Shown here one piece after another: positions 26,492 through 34,521 of a stretch of DNA of 64,000 bases. The translations under genes and the position numbers were made by a program. The notes under the pieces were generated by a model. That model was not told the origin of the DNA, did not search any database, and saw only the letters and a program-made list of their open reading frames with translations. Numbering within the stretch: the first letter of the stretch is position 1; every line of letters begins with the position of its first letter. Source of the DNA: Rhodopseudomonas rhenobacensis (lineage in GTDB: Bacteria; Pseudomonadota; Alphaproteobacteria; Rhizobiales; Xanthobacteraceae); contig NZ_JACHIH010000003.1 in NCBI RefSeq assembly GCF_014203125.1, forward strand, positions 62,001 to 126,000, read 5' to 3'.

Positions 26492-28044
26492 AGCTGAAAA
26501 TCTTCATTCCGCGCGATGCCGGCGCGATAGCGGTCGGCGCCGACGAGGTCGCGCTCGAATTGGAGCTGTGCGCGCGCAAACGCGGCGTCAGCCTTGAAGT
26601 GGTGCGCACCGGATCGCGCGGGCTGTATTGGCTGGAGCCGATGCTGGAAGTCTCAACCGGCGCAGGACGAATCGCGTTCGGACCGCTGACGCCGGGCGAC
26701 GTCGGTTCGGTGCTCGATGCTATTGCGGCCGACGGGCCGCATCCGCTGCGGCTCGGCCTCACTGAGCAGATCCCCTGGCTGAAACGGCAGACCCGGCTGA
26801 CGTTTGCGCGCTGCGGCGTGATCGATCCGCGCTCGGTCGAGGATTATCGCGTCCATGGCGGCTATGAAGGGCTCGAGCGCGCGCTGGCGCTGACCTCCGA
26901 GGCGATCATCGACGACGTCATCAAGTCCGGGCTGCGCGGCCGCGGCGGCGCCGGTTTCCCGACCGGCATCAAGTGGCGCACCGTTGCGCAGGCCAACGCT
27001 GTGCAGAAGTATATCTGCTGCAACGCCGACGAGGGCGATAGCGGCACCTTCGCCGACCGCATGGTCATGGAGGGCGATCCCTATATGGTGATCGAGGGCA
27101 TGACCATCGCGGGCATCGCGGTGGGTGCGACGCGCGGCTACATCTACATCCGTTCGGAATATCCGCACGCCGTCGAGGCGATCAATGCGGCGATCGCCGG
27201 CGCCCGCCGCGCCGGCTATCTCGGCCCCGGCATCGGCCGCTCGCGACACGATTTCGACATCGAGGTGCGGGTCGGCGCCGGCGCTTACATCTGCGGCGAA
27301 GAGACCGCGATGCTGGAAAGCATCGAGGGCAAGCGCGGCGTGGTCCGCGCCAAGCCGCCGCTGCCGGCGCATAAGGGGCTGTTCGGCCAGCCCACCGTGA
27401 TCAACAACGTGCTGAGCTTCGCGGCGATTCCCTTCATCCTCGCCGGCGGCGCGCAGGCCTATGCCGATTGCGGCATGGGCCGGTCGCGCGGCACCAAGCC
27501 GATCCAGCTCGGCGGCAACATCAAGCATGGCGGGCTGTTCGAGGTGGCGTTCGGCATCACGCTCGGCGAACTGGTCGACGACATCGGCGGCGGCACCGCC
27601 TCGGGGCGGCCGGTCCGCGCGGTGCAGGTCGGTGGCCCGCTCGGCGCTTACTTCCCGCGCGAATTGTTCGACACGCCGTTCGACTACGAGGCCTTCGCGG
27701 CGCGCAGCGGCCTGGTCGGCCATGGCGGCGTCGTGGTGTTCGACGACACCGTCGACATGGCCAAGCAGGCGCGCTTCGCGATGCAGTTTTGCGCGATCGA
27801 ATCCTGCGGCAAATGCACGCCGTGCCGGATCGGCTCGCAGCGCGGCGTCGAAACCATCGACAAGATCATCAATGGCGATCGCGCCTCGCAGAACATCGCG
27901 CTCCTCGAAGACCTCTGCCAGACCATGAAGCTCGGCTCGCTGTGTGCGCTCGGCGGCTTCGTGCCGTACCCGGTGCTGAGCGCGCTGAAGCATTTCCCGG
28001 AAGACTTTGGACTAGCGCCGCCGCGCCTGCAGGCTGCGGAATAG
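26488..28044 (+). CDS. fdsB: NAD-dependent formate dehydrogenase beta subunit (NuoF-like)
   Basis: A 518-residue flavoprotein that passes electrons from formate oxidation to NAD+. The first 80 residues form a thioredoxin-like domain fused to the NuoF core, as usual in FdsB. The core shows the FMN/NADH glycine loop GLRGRGGAGFPTGIKW, NADEGDSGTFADR, and AYICGEETAML. The [4Fe-4S] site is ESCGKCTPCRIG with a later Cys in LEDLCQTMKLGSLC. All parts are complete, so a functional diaphorase is expected. It is coupled to fdsG and followed by fdsA after nine bases. Confidence 0.96.
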   Translation: MKLKIFIPRDAGAIAVGADEVALELELCARKRGVSLEVVRTGSRGLYWLEPMLEVSTGAGRIAFGPLTPGDVGSVLDAIAADGPHPLRLGLTEQIPWLKRQTRLTFARCGVIDPRSVEDYRVHGGYEGLERALALTSEAIIDDVIKSGLRGRGGAGFPTGIKWRTVAQANAVQKYICCNADEGDSGTFADRMVMEGDPYMVIEGMTIAGIAVGATRGYIYIRSEYPHAVEAINAAIAGARRAGYLGPGIGRSRHDFDIEVRVGAGAYICGEETAMLESIEGKRGVVRAKPPLPAHKGLFGQPTVINNVLSFAAIPFILAGGAQAYADCGMGRSRGTKPIQLGGNIKHGGLFEVAFGITLGELVDDIGGGTASGRPVRAVQVGGPLGAYFPRELFDTPFDYEAFAARSGLVGHGGVVVFDDTVDMAKQARFAMQFCAIESCGKCTPCRIGSQRGVETIDKIINGDRASQNIALLEDLCQTMKLGSLCALGGFVPYPVLSALKHFPEDFGLAPPRLQAAE

Positions 28045-28053
28045 GAGCCCATC

Positions 28054-30900
28054 ATGTCGCTGATTCACGAAATCGATTTCGGCACGCCGCGCTCTCCCTC
28101 GCAGACCATGGTGACGCTGTCGATCGACGGCCAGAGCGTCACCGTGCCGGAAGGCACTTCGATCATGCGCGCGGCGATGCAGATCGGAACGCAAATTCCC
28201 AAGCTCTGCGCCACCGACATGATGGACGCGTTCGGCTCGTGCCGGCTGTGCCTCGTCGAAGTGGAAGGCCGCAACGGCACGCCGGCGTCCTGCACCACGC
28301 CGGTGGCGGAAGGCATTTCCGTCCGCACCCAGACCGAGCGCCTGAAGGCGCTACGCAAGGGCGTGATGGAGCTCTACATCTCCGACCATCCGCTCGACTG
28401 CCTGACCTGTTCGGCCAATGGCGATTGCGAATTGCAGGACATGGCCGGCGCGGTCGGCCTGCGCGACGTGCGCTATGGCTATAAGGGCGAGACTCATCCC
28501 AATCCGGGCGTCGACGACTCCAATCCGTACTTCACCTTTGACGCCTCGAAATGCATCGTCTGCTCGCGCTGCGTGCGGGCCTGCGAGGACGTCCAGGGCA
28601 CCTTCGCGCTGACCATCGCCGGCCGCGGCTTCGGCTCGGTGGTGTCGGCGGGGATGCAGGAGAGTTTCCTCGGCTCCGAATGCGTGTCCTGCGGCGCCTG
28701 CGTGCAGGCCTGCCCGACCGCGACGTTGAACGAAAAATCGATCATCGAGATTGGCGCGCCGGAGCATTCGGTGGTGACCACCTGCGCCTATTGCGGCGTC
28801 GGCTGCTCGTTCAAGGCGGAAATGCGCGGCGAGGAAGTGGTGCGGATGCTGCCCTACAAGGACGGCAAGGCCAATCGCGGCCATTCCTGCGTCAAGGGCC
28901 GCTTCGCCTGGGGCTACGCCACCCACAAGGAGCGCATCCTCAACCCGATGATCCGCGAACGCATCACCGATCCGTGGCGCGAAGTGTCATGGGACGAGGC
29001 GTTTTCCTACGCCGCCTCGGCGTTCAAGCGGATCCAGGCGAAATACGGCCGCGACGCAGTCGGCGGCATCACCTCGTCGCGCTGCACCAACGAAGAGACC
29101 TTCCTGGTGCAGAAGCTGATCCGCGCCGGCTTCGGCAACAACAATGTCGATACCTGCGCCCGGGTGTGCCATTCGCCGACCGGCTACGGCCTCTCCACCA
29201 CTTTCGGCACCTCGGCCGGGACGCAGGATTTCGATTCCGTCGAGCACACCGACGTGGTGCTGATCATCGGCGCCAACCCGACCGACGGCCATCCGGTGTT
29301 CGCCTCGCGCTTGAAGAAGCGGCTGCGGGCCGGCGCCAAGCTGATCGTGGTCGATCCGCGCCGCACCGACATCGTGCGCTCGGCGCGGGTCGAGGCGGCG
29401 CATCATCTGCCGCTGAAGCCCGGCACCAACGTCGCGGTGCTGACCGCGATGGCGCATGTCATCGTCACCGAAGGGTTGGTCGACGAGGCCTTCGTGCGCG
29501 AGCGCTGCGATTGGGACGAGTTCGAGGGCTGGGCCAGCTTCGCGGCGCTGCCGCAGAACAGCCCGGAGCAGACCCAAGGAGCGACCGGCGTCGATCCGAC
29601 CGAGCTGCGCCAGGCGGCGCGGCTGTTCGCCACCGGCGGCAACGGCGCGATCTATTACGGGCTCGGCGTCACCGAGCACAGCCAGGGCTCGACCACCGTG
29701 ATGGCGATCGCCAATCTGGCGATGGCCACCGGCAATATCGGCCGGCCCGGCGTCGGCGTGAATCCTTTGCGCGGCCAGAACAACGTGCAGGGCGCCTGCG
29801 ACATGGGCTCGTTTCCGCACGAACTGCCGGGCTATCGGCATATCGGCACCGATTCGGTGCGCGAGAGTTTCGAGGCGCTGTGGGGCGTGCATCTCAACAA
29901 GGAGCCGGGCCTGCGGATTCCCAACATGCTCGACGCCGCGGTCGACGGCTCGTTCAAGGCGCTCTACGTGCAGGGCGAAGATATTTTGCAATCCGATCCC
30001 AACACCAAGCACGTCGCCGCCGGGCTCGAGGCGATGGAATGCGTCATCGTCCACGACCTGTTCCTCAACGAGACCGCCAACTACGCGCATATCTTTCTGC
30101 CGGGCTCGACCTTCCTGGAAAAGAACGGCACCTTCACCAATGCCGAGCGCCGCATCCAGCGCGTCCGCAAGGTGATGACGCCGCGCAACGGCTTGGAAGA
30201 CTGGCAGGTCACGCTGGAACTGGCCAAGGCGATGGGCTATCCGATGAGCTACGAGCATCCCTCGCAGATCATGGACGAGATCGCGGCGTTGACGCCGACC
30301 TTCGCGGGCGTCTCCTACGCCCGTCTCGACGAGCTCGGCTCGATCCAGTGGCCGTGCAACGACAATGCGCCGGAGGGCACCCCGGTGATGCACATCGATC
30401 ACTTCGTCCGCGGCAAGGGCAAATTCGTCATCACCGAATATGTCGCCACCGACGAGCGCACCGGGCCGCGCTATCCGCTGCTGCTGACCACCGGGCGGAT
30501 TCTCAGCCAGTACAATGTCGGCGCGCAGACCAGGCGCACCGCCAATGTGGTGTGGCACGACGAGGATCGGCTGGAGATCCATCCGCACGACGCCGAGCAG
30601 CGCGGCGTCCGGGATGGCGATTGGGTGCGGCTGGCGAGCCGCGCCGGCGAAACCACGCTGCGCGCGCTGATCACCGAGCGCGTCGCGCCGGGCGTCGTCT
30701 ACACCACCTTCCATCACCCCGACACCCAGGCCAACGTGATCACCACTGAGTATTCCGACTGGGCCACCAATTGCCCGGAATACAAGGTCACCGCGGTGCA
30801 GGTGGCGCCGTCGAACGGTCCGTCGGAGTGGCAGAAAGCCTATGACAAGCAGGCCCGCCAGGCGCGCCGCATCGCCTCCAGCATCGAAGCCGCGGAGTAA
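28054..30900 (+). CDS. fdsA: Formate dehydrogenase alpha subunit, molybdenum catalytic
   Basis: A 948-residue cytosolic subunit that oxidises formate to CO2 at a bis-molybdopterin centre. The N-terminal NuoG-like part binds [2Fe-2S] (FGSCRLCLVEV...), a His/Cys cluster (HPLDCLTCSANGDC) and two [4Fe-4S] clusters (CIVCSRCVRACEDVQG, CVSCGACVQACP). The catalytic part starts with CAYCGVGC and places the Mo-ligand cysteine in ARVCHSPTG (C372), so this is the Cys, not Sec, type. NPTDGHPV and GRPGVGVNPLRGQNNVQG bind the pterin. Length and order match FdsA of Ralstonia and Rhodobacter. Confidence 0.97.
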   Translation: MSLIHEIDFGTPRSPSQTMVTLSIDGQSVTVPEGTSIMRAAMQIGTQIPKLCATDMMDAFGSCRLCLVEVEGRNGTPASCTTPVAEGISVRTQTERLKALRKGVMELYISDHPLDCLTCSANGDCELQDMAGAVGLRDVRYGYKGETHPNPGVDDSNPYFTFDASKCIVCSRCVRACEDVQGTFALTIAGRGFGSVVSAGMQESFLGSECVSCGACVQACPTATLNEKSIIEIGAPEHSVVTTCAYCGVGCSFKAEMRGEEVVRMLPYKDGKANRGHSCVKGRFAWGYATHKERILNPMIRERITDPWREVSWDEAFSYAASAFKRIQAKYGRDAVGGITSSRCTNEETFLVQKLIRAGFGNNNVDTCARVCHSPTGYGLSTTFGTSAGTQDFDSVEHTDVVLIIGANPTDGHPVFASRLKKRLRAGAKLIVVDPRRTDIVRSARVEAAHHLPLKPGTNVAVLTAMAHVIVTEGLVDEAFVRERCDWDEFEGWASFAALPQNSPEQTQGATGVDPTELRQAARLFATGGNGAIYYGLGVTEHSQGSTTVMAIANLAMATGNIGRPGVGVNPLRGQNNVQGACDMGSFPHELPGYRHIGTDSVRESFEALWGVHLNKEPGLRIPNMLDAAVDGSFKALYVQGEDILQSDPNTKHVAAGLEAMECVIVHDLFLNETANYAHIFLPGSTFLEKNGTFTNAERRIQRVRKVMTPRNGLEDWQVTLELAKAMGYPMSYEHPSQIMDEIAALTPTFAGVSYARLDELGSIQWPCNDNAPEGTPVMHIDHFVRGKGKFVITEYVATDERTGPRYPLLLTTGRILSQYNVGAQTRRTANVVWHDEDRLEIHPHDAEQRGVRDGDWVRLASRAGETTLRALITERVAPGVVYTTFHHPDTQANVITTEYSDWATNCPEYKVTAVQVAPSNGPSEWQKAYDKQARQARRIASSIEAAE

Positions 30901-30906
30901 CAGCCC

Positions 30907-31728
30907 TTGGTGCACGACCCCGTTCAACACGTCTCCCGACGGATCTGGCGCGACAGCGGCTTTACGCAAGGTAGCCGCGCGGTGCCGGAAGAGACCGCGG
31001 TGGCGCTGACCTATAATGGCGGTAGCTACGCGGTGATGATGGCGACGCCGCGCGATCTGGAGGATTTCGCGGTCGGCTTCAGCCTGAGCGAAGGCATTGT
31101 GAGCTCGGCCGCCGAGATCCAGTCGCTCGAGGTGGTGATGCTCGACAACGGCATCGAGCTGCGGATGTGGCTGTCGGGCGAGATCGCGCAGCGGCTCAGC
31201 GCGCGGCGGCGCAATATCGCAGGCCCCACCGGCTGCGGGCTGTGCGGCATCGATTCGATCACCCAGGCGCTGCGCCCGGCGGCGATCGTCGCAACGCAGC
31301 GGCAGTTTTCGCCGCAGCAGATCATGGCGGCGATGCAGGCGGTGCCGGCGCTGCAAGCGCTCAACGTCGAGACCCGCGCGGTGCACGCCGCGGCGTTCTG
31401 GTCGCCGTCGCGCGGCATTGCGGCATTGCGCGAGGACGTCGGCCGCCACAATGCGCTTGATAAGCTTGCCGGCGCGATGGCGCGGCAGTCGATCGCAGCC
31501 GCCGACGGCATGGTGGTCTTGACCAGCCGGGTCTCGGTTGAGATGGTACAAAAGACCGCGGCGATCGGCGCGCCGGTGATCGTCTCGGTGTCGGCGCCGA
31601 CCGCGCTGGCGATCCGGATGGCGGAGACCGCCGGCATCACGCTCGCCGCGATCGCCCGCGCCGATGGGTTCGAAGTGTTCACCCATCACGACCGCATTGC
31701 GCCAGGAGAAGCCGCCGATGTCGCCTGA
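30907..31728 (+). CDS. fdhD: FdhD/FdsC sulfurtransferase for formate dehydrogenase
   Basis: A 273-residue accessory protein that passes sulfur from a desulfurase to the molybdenum cofactor before insertion in FdsA. The reactive cysteine motif is TGCGLCGIDSI (two Cys, x2 spacing), and VGRHNALDKLAGAM is the conserved nucleotide-cofactor segment. Start codon is ambiguous: TTG 30907 or GTG 30910; both lie just after a GGAG. In Ralstonia the equivalent is called fdsC. It sits six bases after fdsA. Confidence 0.93.
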   Translation: MVHDPVQHVSRRIWRDSGFTQGSRAVPEETAVALTYNGGSYAVMMATPRDLEDFAVGFSLSEGIVSSAAEIQSLEVVMLDNGIELRMWLSGEIAQRLSARRRNIAGPTGCGLCGIDSITQALRPAAIVATQRQFSPQQIMAAMQAVPALQALNVETRAVHAAAFWSPSRGIAALREDVGRHNALDKLAGAMARQSIAAADGMVVLTSRVSVEMVQKTAAIGAPVIVSVSAPTALAIRMAETAGITLAAIARADGFEVFTHHDRIAPGEAADVA

Positions 31729-31936
31729 TCGATTGGTCCACATGGCCAACCAGATTGGCACCTTCTTCCGCAGCCAGGGCCCCGACATGGCGGTGGCCGG
31801 CACCGCCGAACACATCCGAAAATTCTGGGATCCGCGGATGCGCCAGGCGATCCTCAAACATCTGGAGGCCGGCGGCGCCGGCCTCGATCCGCAGGTGCGC
31901 GACGCGGTGGAGGCGCTGAGGCCGCCACCGAGCTAA
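31718..31936 (+). CDS. fdsD: Formate dehydrogenase delta subunit
   Basis: A 72-residue small subunit. MSPDRLVHMANQIGTFF and HIRKFWDPRMRQAIL are the FdsD family hallmarks. It is needed for assembly or stability of soluble formate dehydrogenase, though it carries no cofactor. It starts at ATG 31718, overlapping the fdhD end by 11 bases (GGAG upstream: caggagaag). A longer in-frame start at 31664 is unlikely. Confidence 0.92.
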   Translation: MSPDRLVHMANQIGTFFRSQGPDMAVAGTAEHIRKFWDPRMRQAILKHLEAGGAGLDPQVRDAVEALRPPPS

Positions 31937-31987
31937 CGAGTAACGACAGACCGACCCACCAAGGGCGGCTGCAGGGGAGGGACACTC

Positions 31988-33634
31988 ATGACCACGATCG
32001 AAGGTGCGCGCAAAATTTCCGGCGCAAGGCCGGGACTACTCGACCGCGAGCGGATCATCGCGCAGGCCGGCTACAATCGCTGGCTGGTGCCGCCGGCCGC
32101 ACTCTGCATCCATCTGTGCATCGGCATGGCCTATGGCTTCAGCGTGTTCTGGCTGCCGCTGTCGCGCGCCGTCGGCATCAACGCGCCGAAGGTCTGCACC
32201 GACATGAGCATCTTCCAGGAGCTGGTCACCACCAGCTGCGACTGGCGGGTGGCGAGTCTGGGCTGGATGTACACGCTGTTCTTCGTGCTGCTCGGCGTCT
32301 CCGCGGCGATCTGGGGCGGCTGGCTGGAACGTTCCGGCCCGCGCAAGGCCGGCTTCGTCTCGGCGCTGTGCTGGTGCGGCGGCCTGGTGCTGGGCGCGAT
32401 CGGCATCTACACCCACCAATTGTGGCTGCTGTGGCTCGGCTCCGGCGTGCTCGGCGGCATTGGGCTTGGGCTCGGCTACATCTCGCCGGTCTCGACGCTG
32501 GTGCGCTGGTTTCCGGATCGCCGCGGCATGGCCACCGGCATGGCGATCATGGGCTTCGGCGGCGGCGCGATGATCGGCGCCCCGCTCGCCAACATGCTGC
32601 TGAATTACTTCAAGACCCCGACCGACGTCGGCGTCTGGCAGACCTTCCTGGCGATGGCTGCGATCTATTTCGTGTTCATGATGATCGGCGCGTTCAGCTA
32701 CCGGATTACGCCGGCGAACTGGCGCCCCGACGGCTGGACCCCGCCGGAAAAAGCCAACGCCTATATCACGGCGCATCAGGTGCATCTGCGCGACGCCCAC
32801 AAGACCCGGCAGTTCTGGATGATCTGGGCGGTGCTGTGCCTCAACGTCTCTGCCGGCATCGGCGTGATCGGCATGGCCTCGCCGATGCTGCAGGAGATCT
32901 TCGCCGGCAAGCTGATCGGATTGCCTGAGCTGAGTTTCAACCAGCTCTCGGTCGAACAGAAGACCGCGATCGCGGCGATCGCTGCGGGCTTCACCGGGCT
33001 GTTGTCGCTGTTCAATATCGCCGGGCGATTCTTCTGGGCCTCGCTGTCGGATCATATCGGCCGCAAGAACACCTACTACACCTTCTTCGTGCTCGGCATC
33101 CTGCTCTACGCGGCGATCCCGACGTTTGCGGCGATGGGCAGCAAGGTGCTGTTCGTGGCCGCCTTCGCGGTGATCCTGTCGATGTATGGCGGCGGCTTCG
33201 CCACCGTGCCGGCCTATCTCGCCGATATCTTCGGCACCCAGTTCGTCGGCGCCATCCACGGCCGGCTGCTGACCGCCTGGGCCACCGCGGGCATCATCGG
33301 CCCGGTGGTGGTGAACTACATCCGCGAGGCGCAGATCGCGGCCGGCGTGGAGCGCGCACAGGTCTACGACTTCACCATGTACATCCTGGCCGGGATGCTG
33401 GTGCTGGGACTGATTTGCAACGCGCTGGTGCGGCCGCTCGCCGACAAGTGGTTCATGAAGCCGGAGGAGGTGCTGGCGCTGCAGGCCAAGGGCGCCACCG
33501 TGGCGAGCGGCGGCTCGCACGGCATCGGCAAGGGCGGCCTCGATGCCCGCACCGCGGCGTTCTGGGCGTTCGTCGGGATTCCGCTGGCCTGGGGCGTGTG
33601 GATCACGCTGCAGAACGCGATCAAGATCTTCTGA
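31988..33634 (+). CDS. MFS transporter, oxalate/formate antiporter (OFA) family
   Basis: A 548-residue inner-membrane transporter with 12 or more predicted helices. The MFS loop motif appears as WFPDRRGMATGMAIMGFGGGAM after TM4 and SDHIGRKNTYYTFF after TM8. The family resembles OxlT-like OFA carriers for oxalate, formate or related carboxylates. It lies 51 bases after fdsD with a good ribosome site (GGGGAGGG before ATG 31988), so it is probably part of the fds operon and may import formate (or exchange it). The substrate is inferred from context. It has a longer cytosolic loop and C-terminus than OxlT. Confidence 0.88.
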   Translation: MTTIEGARKISGARPGLLDRERIIAQAGYNRWLVPPAALCIHLCIGMAYGFSVFWLPLSRAVGINAPKVCTDMSIFQELVTTSCDWRVASLGWMYTLFFVLLGVSAAIWGGWLERSGPRKAGFVSALCWCGGLVLGAIGIYTHQLWLLWLGSGVLGGIGLGLGYISPVSTLVRWFPDRRGMATGMAIMGFGGGAMIGAPLANMLLNYFKTPTDVGVWQTFLAMAAIYFVFMMIGAFSYRITPANWRPDGWTPPEKANAYITAHQVHLRDAHKTRQFWMIWAVLCLNVSAGIGVIGMASPMLQEIFAGKLIGLPELSFNQLSVEQKTAIAAIAAGFTGLLSLFNIAGRFFWASLSDHIGRKNTYYTFFVLGILLYAAIPTFAAMGSKVLFVAAFAVILSMYGGGFATVPAYLADIFGTQFVGAIHGRLLTAWATAGIIGPVVVNYIREAQIAAGVERAQVYDFTMYILAGMLVLGLICNALVRPLADKWFMKPEEVLALQAKGATVASGGSHGIGKGGLDARTAAFWAFVGIPLAWGVWITLQNAIKIF

Positions 33635-33680
33635 TCGAGCGCGAGACGGCCGGGGCGGCGGCAACGCCGGCCCGGCAGGT

Positions 33681-33702
33681 GGGATCGTCGAAAGCCGATC
33701 CC
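33681..33702. terminator. Hairpin between convergent genes
   Basis: gggatcg-8-cgatccc is a perfect seven-pair stem in the 91-base gap between the transporter and the phosphopantetheinyl transferase, which face each other. No T tract is seen; a shared terminator is possible. Confidence 0.35.
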
Positions 33703-33725
33703 GCCCCTCTCAATCCGGTGGATCA

Positions 33726-34520
33726 TCATCCAACGGCAGCGACGTCGCTGAGCCACTCGCGAAGGATCTGAGGAGAATCGGCTGCATCAGTGCTCTGCCA
33801 TCGCACGCTGTGCGGCAGCACTAATGCCAAAGTGAAGGGAGCTTCGCAGAACGCGATGCCCTCGTATTGGGTGAAATTTTCAAAGCGGGCGCGCACGCCG
33901 CCTGGCAGCGGCACAAGGCTCGCAACCTCGAGCAGCCGGAACGGCACCGTCAACCCGCAACGCAGCGCCTTGGAGAGCGCTTCCTTGAGGCACCACAGCA
34001 GCAGCAGGCGCTGATGCTCGTCGTAAGGCAGCACGGCCTGCGCCAGCGCCCGTTCGCGGGGCGTGGTCTGCTCGCCGAGGGCGGATTGCGCTTCCGGCGC
34101 GGCGCGTTCGAGGTCGACCCCCATGGGACACGCCTCGGGGTGCGCCACGGCAATCGCCGCGGTGCCGGCGTGCGACAGCGTGACCTGCAGATTCGACCGG
34201 CCCGGCACGACCGCCACCGGCTGCTGCAGCAGGCCCGGCAGCACGCTGATCTCGCGGAGGGAAACGCCCGGCGCGAGAACGCTCAAAGCGGTCTTGGCCG
34301 CGCGTCGCCCGGCGAGGAAAGACTGCCGGCGGCTTGGCGCGAGGCGGTCGGTCAGCAGCGCCTGTTCGTCGGGACCGAGGACGTCGCGCGCGTCGGCCTC
34401 CAGCGCTGCCAGCGGTGCGGCCACCAGCGAAGCCGCGCAGCTGAGCGTGCGGCTGCCTTCGTGCAACACGAAGGTTGCGCCCCGCTCGATTCCTGGAAAC
34501 GCTGCGCCGGACGCCATCAT
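33726..34520 (-). CDS. Sfp-type 4'-phosphopantetheinyl transferase
   Basis: A 264-residue enzyme that converts apo carrier domains of the NRPS/PKS to holo form using coenzyme A. The magnesium motif MGVDLE (D136, E138) and WCLKEALSKAL (W176, K179, E180, K184) are intact, as is the HP-type region VTLSHAGTAAIAVAH. Length is in the Sfp/EntD range. It is the last gene of the minus-strand arm, starting one base after the RND pump stop, so its expression is tied to the synthetases. It is likely the dedicated activator of this cluster's PCP/ACP domains. Confidence 0.94.
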   Translation of the reverse strand: MMASGAAFPGIERGATFVLHEGSRTLSCAASLVAAPLAALEADARDVLGPDEQALLTDRLAPSRRQSFLAGRRAAKTALSVLAPGVSLREISVLPGLLQQPVAVVPGRSNLQVTLSHAGTAAIAVAHPEACPMGVDLERAAPEAQSALGEQTTPRERALAQAVLPYDEHQRLLLLWCLKEALSKALRCGLTVPFRLLEVASLVPLPGGVRARFENFTQYEGIAFCEAPFTLALVLPHSVRWQSTDAADSPQILREWLSDVAAVG

Positions 34521-34521
34521 C

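Noticed and set aside
32036-33664. Long minus-strand frame opposite the OFA transporter
   Set aside because: Low-complexity antisense composition, no motifs; the plus strand encodes a clear membrane transporter.
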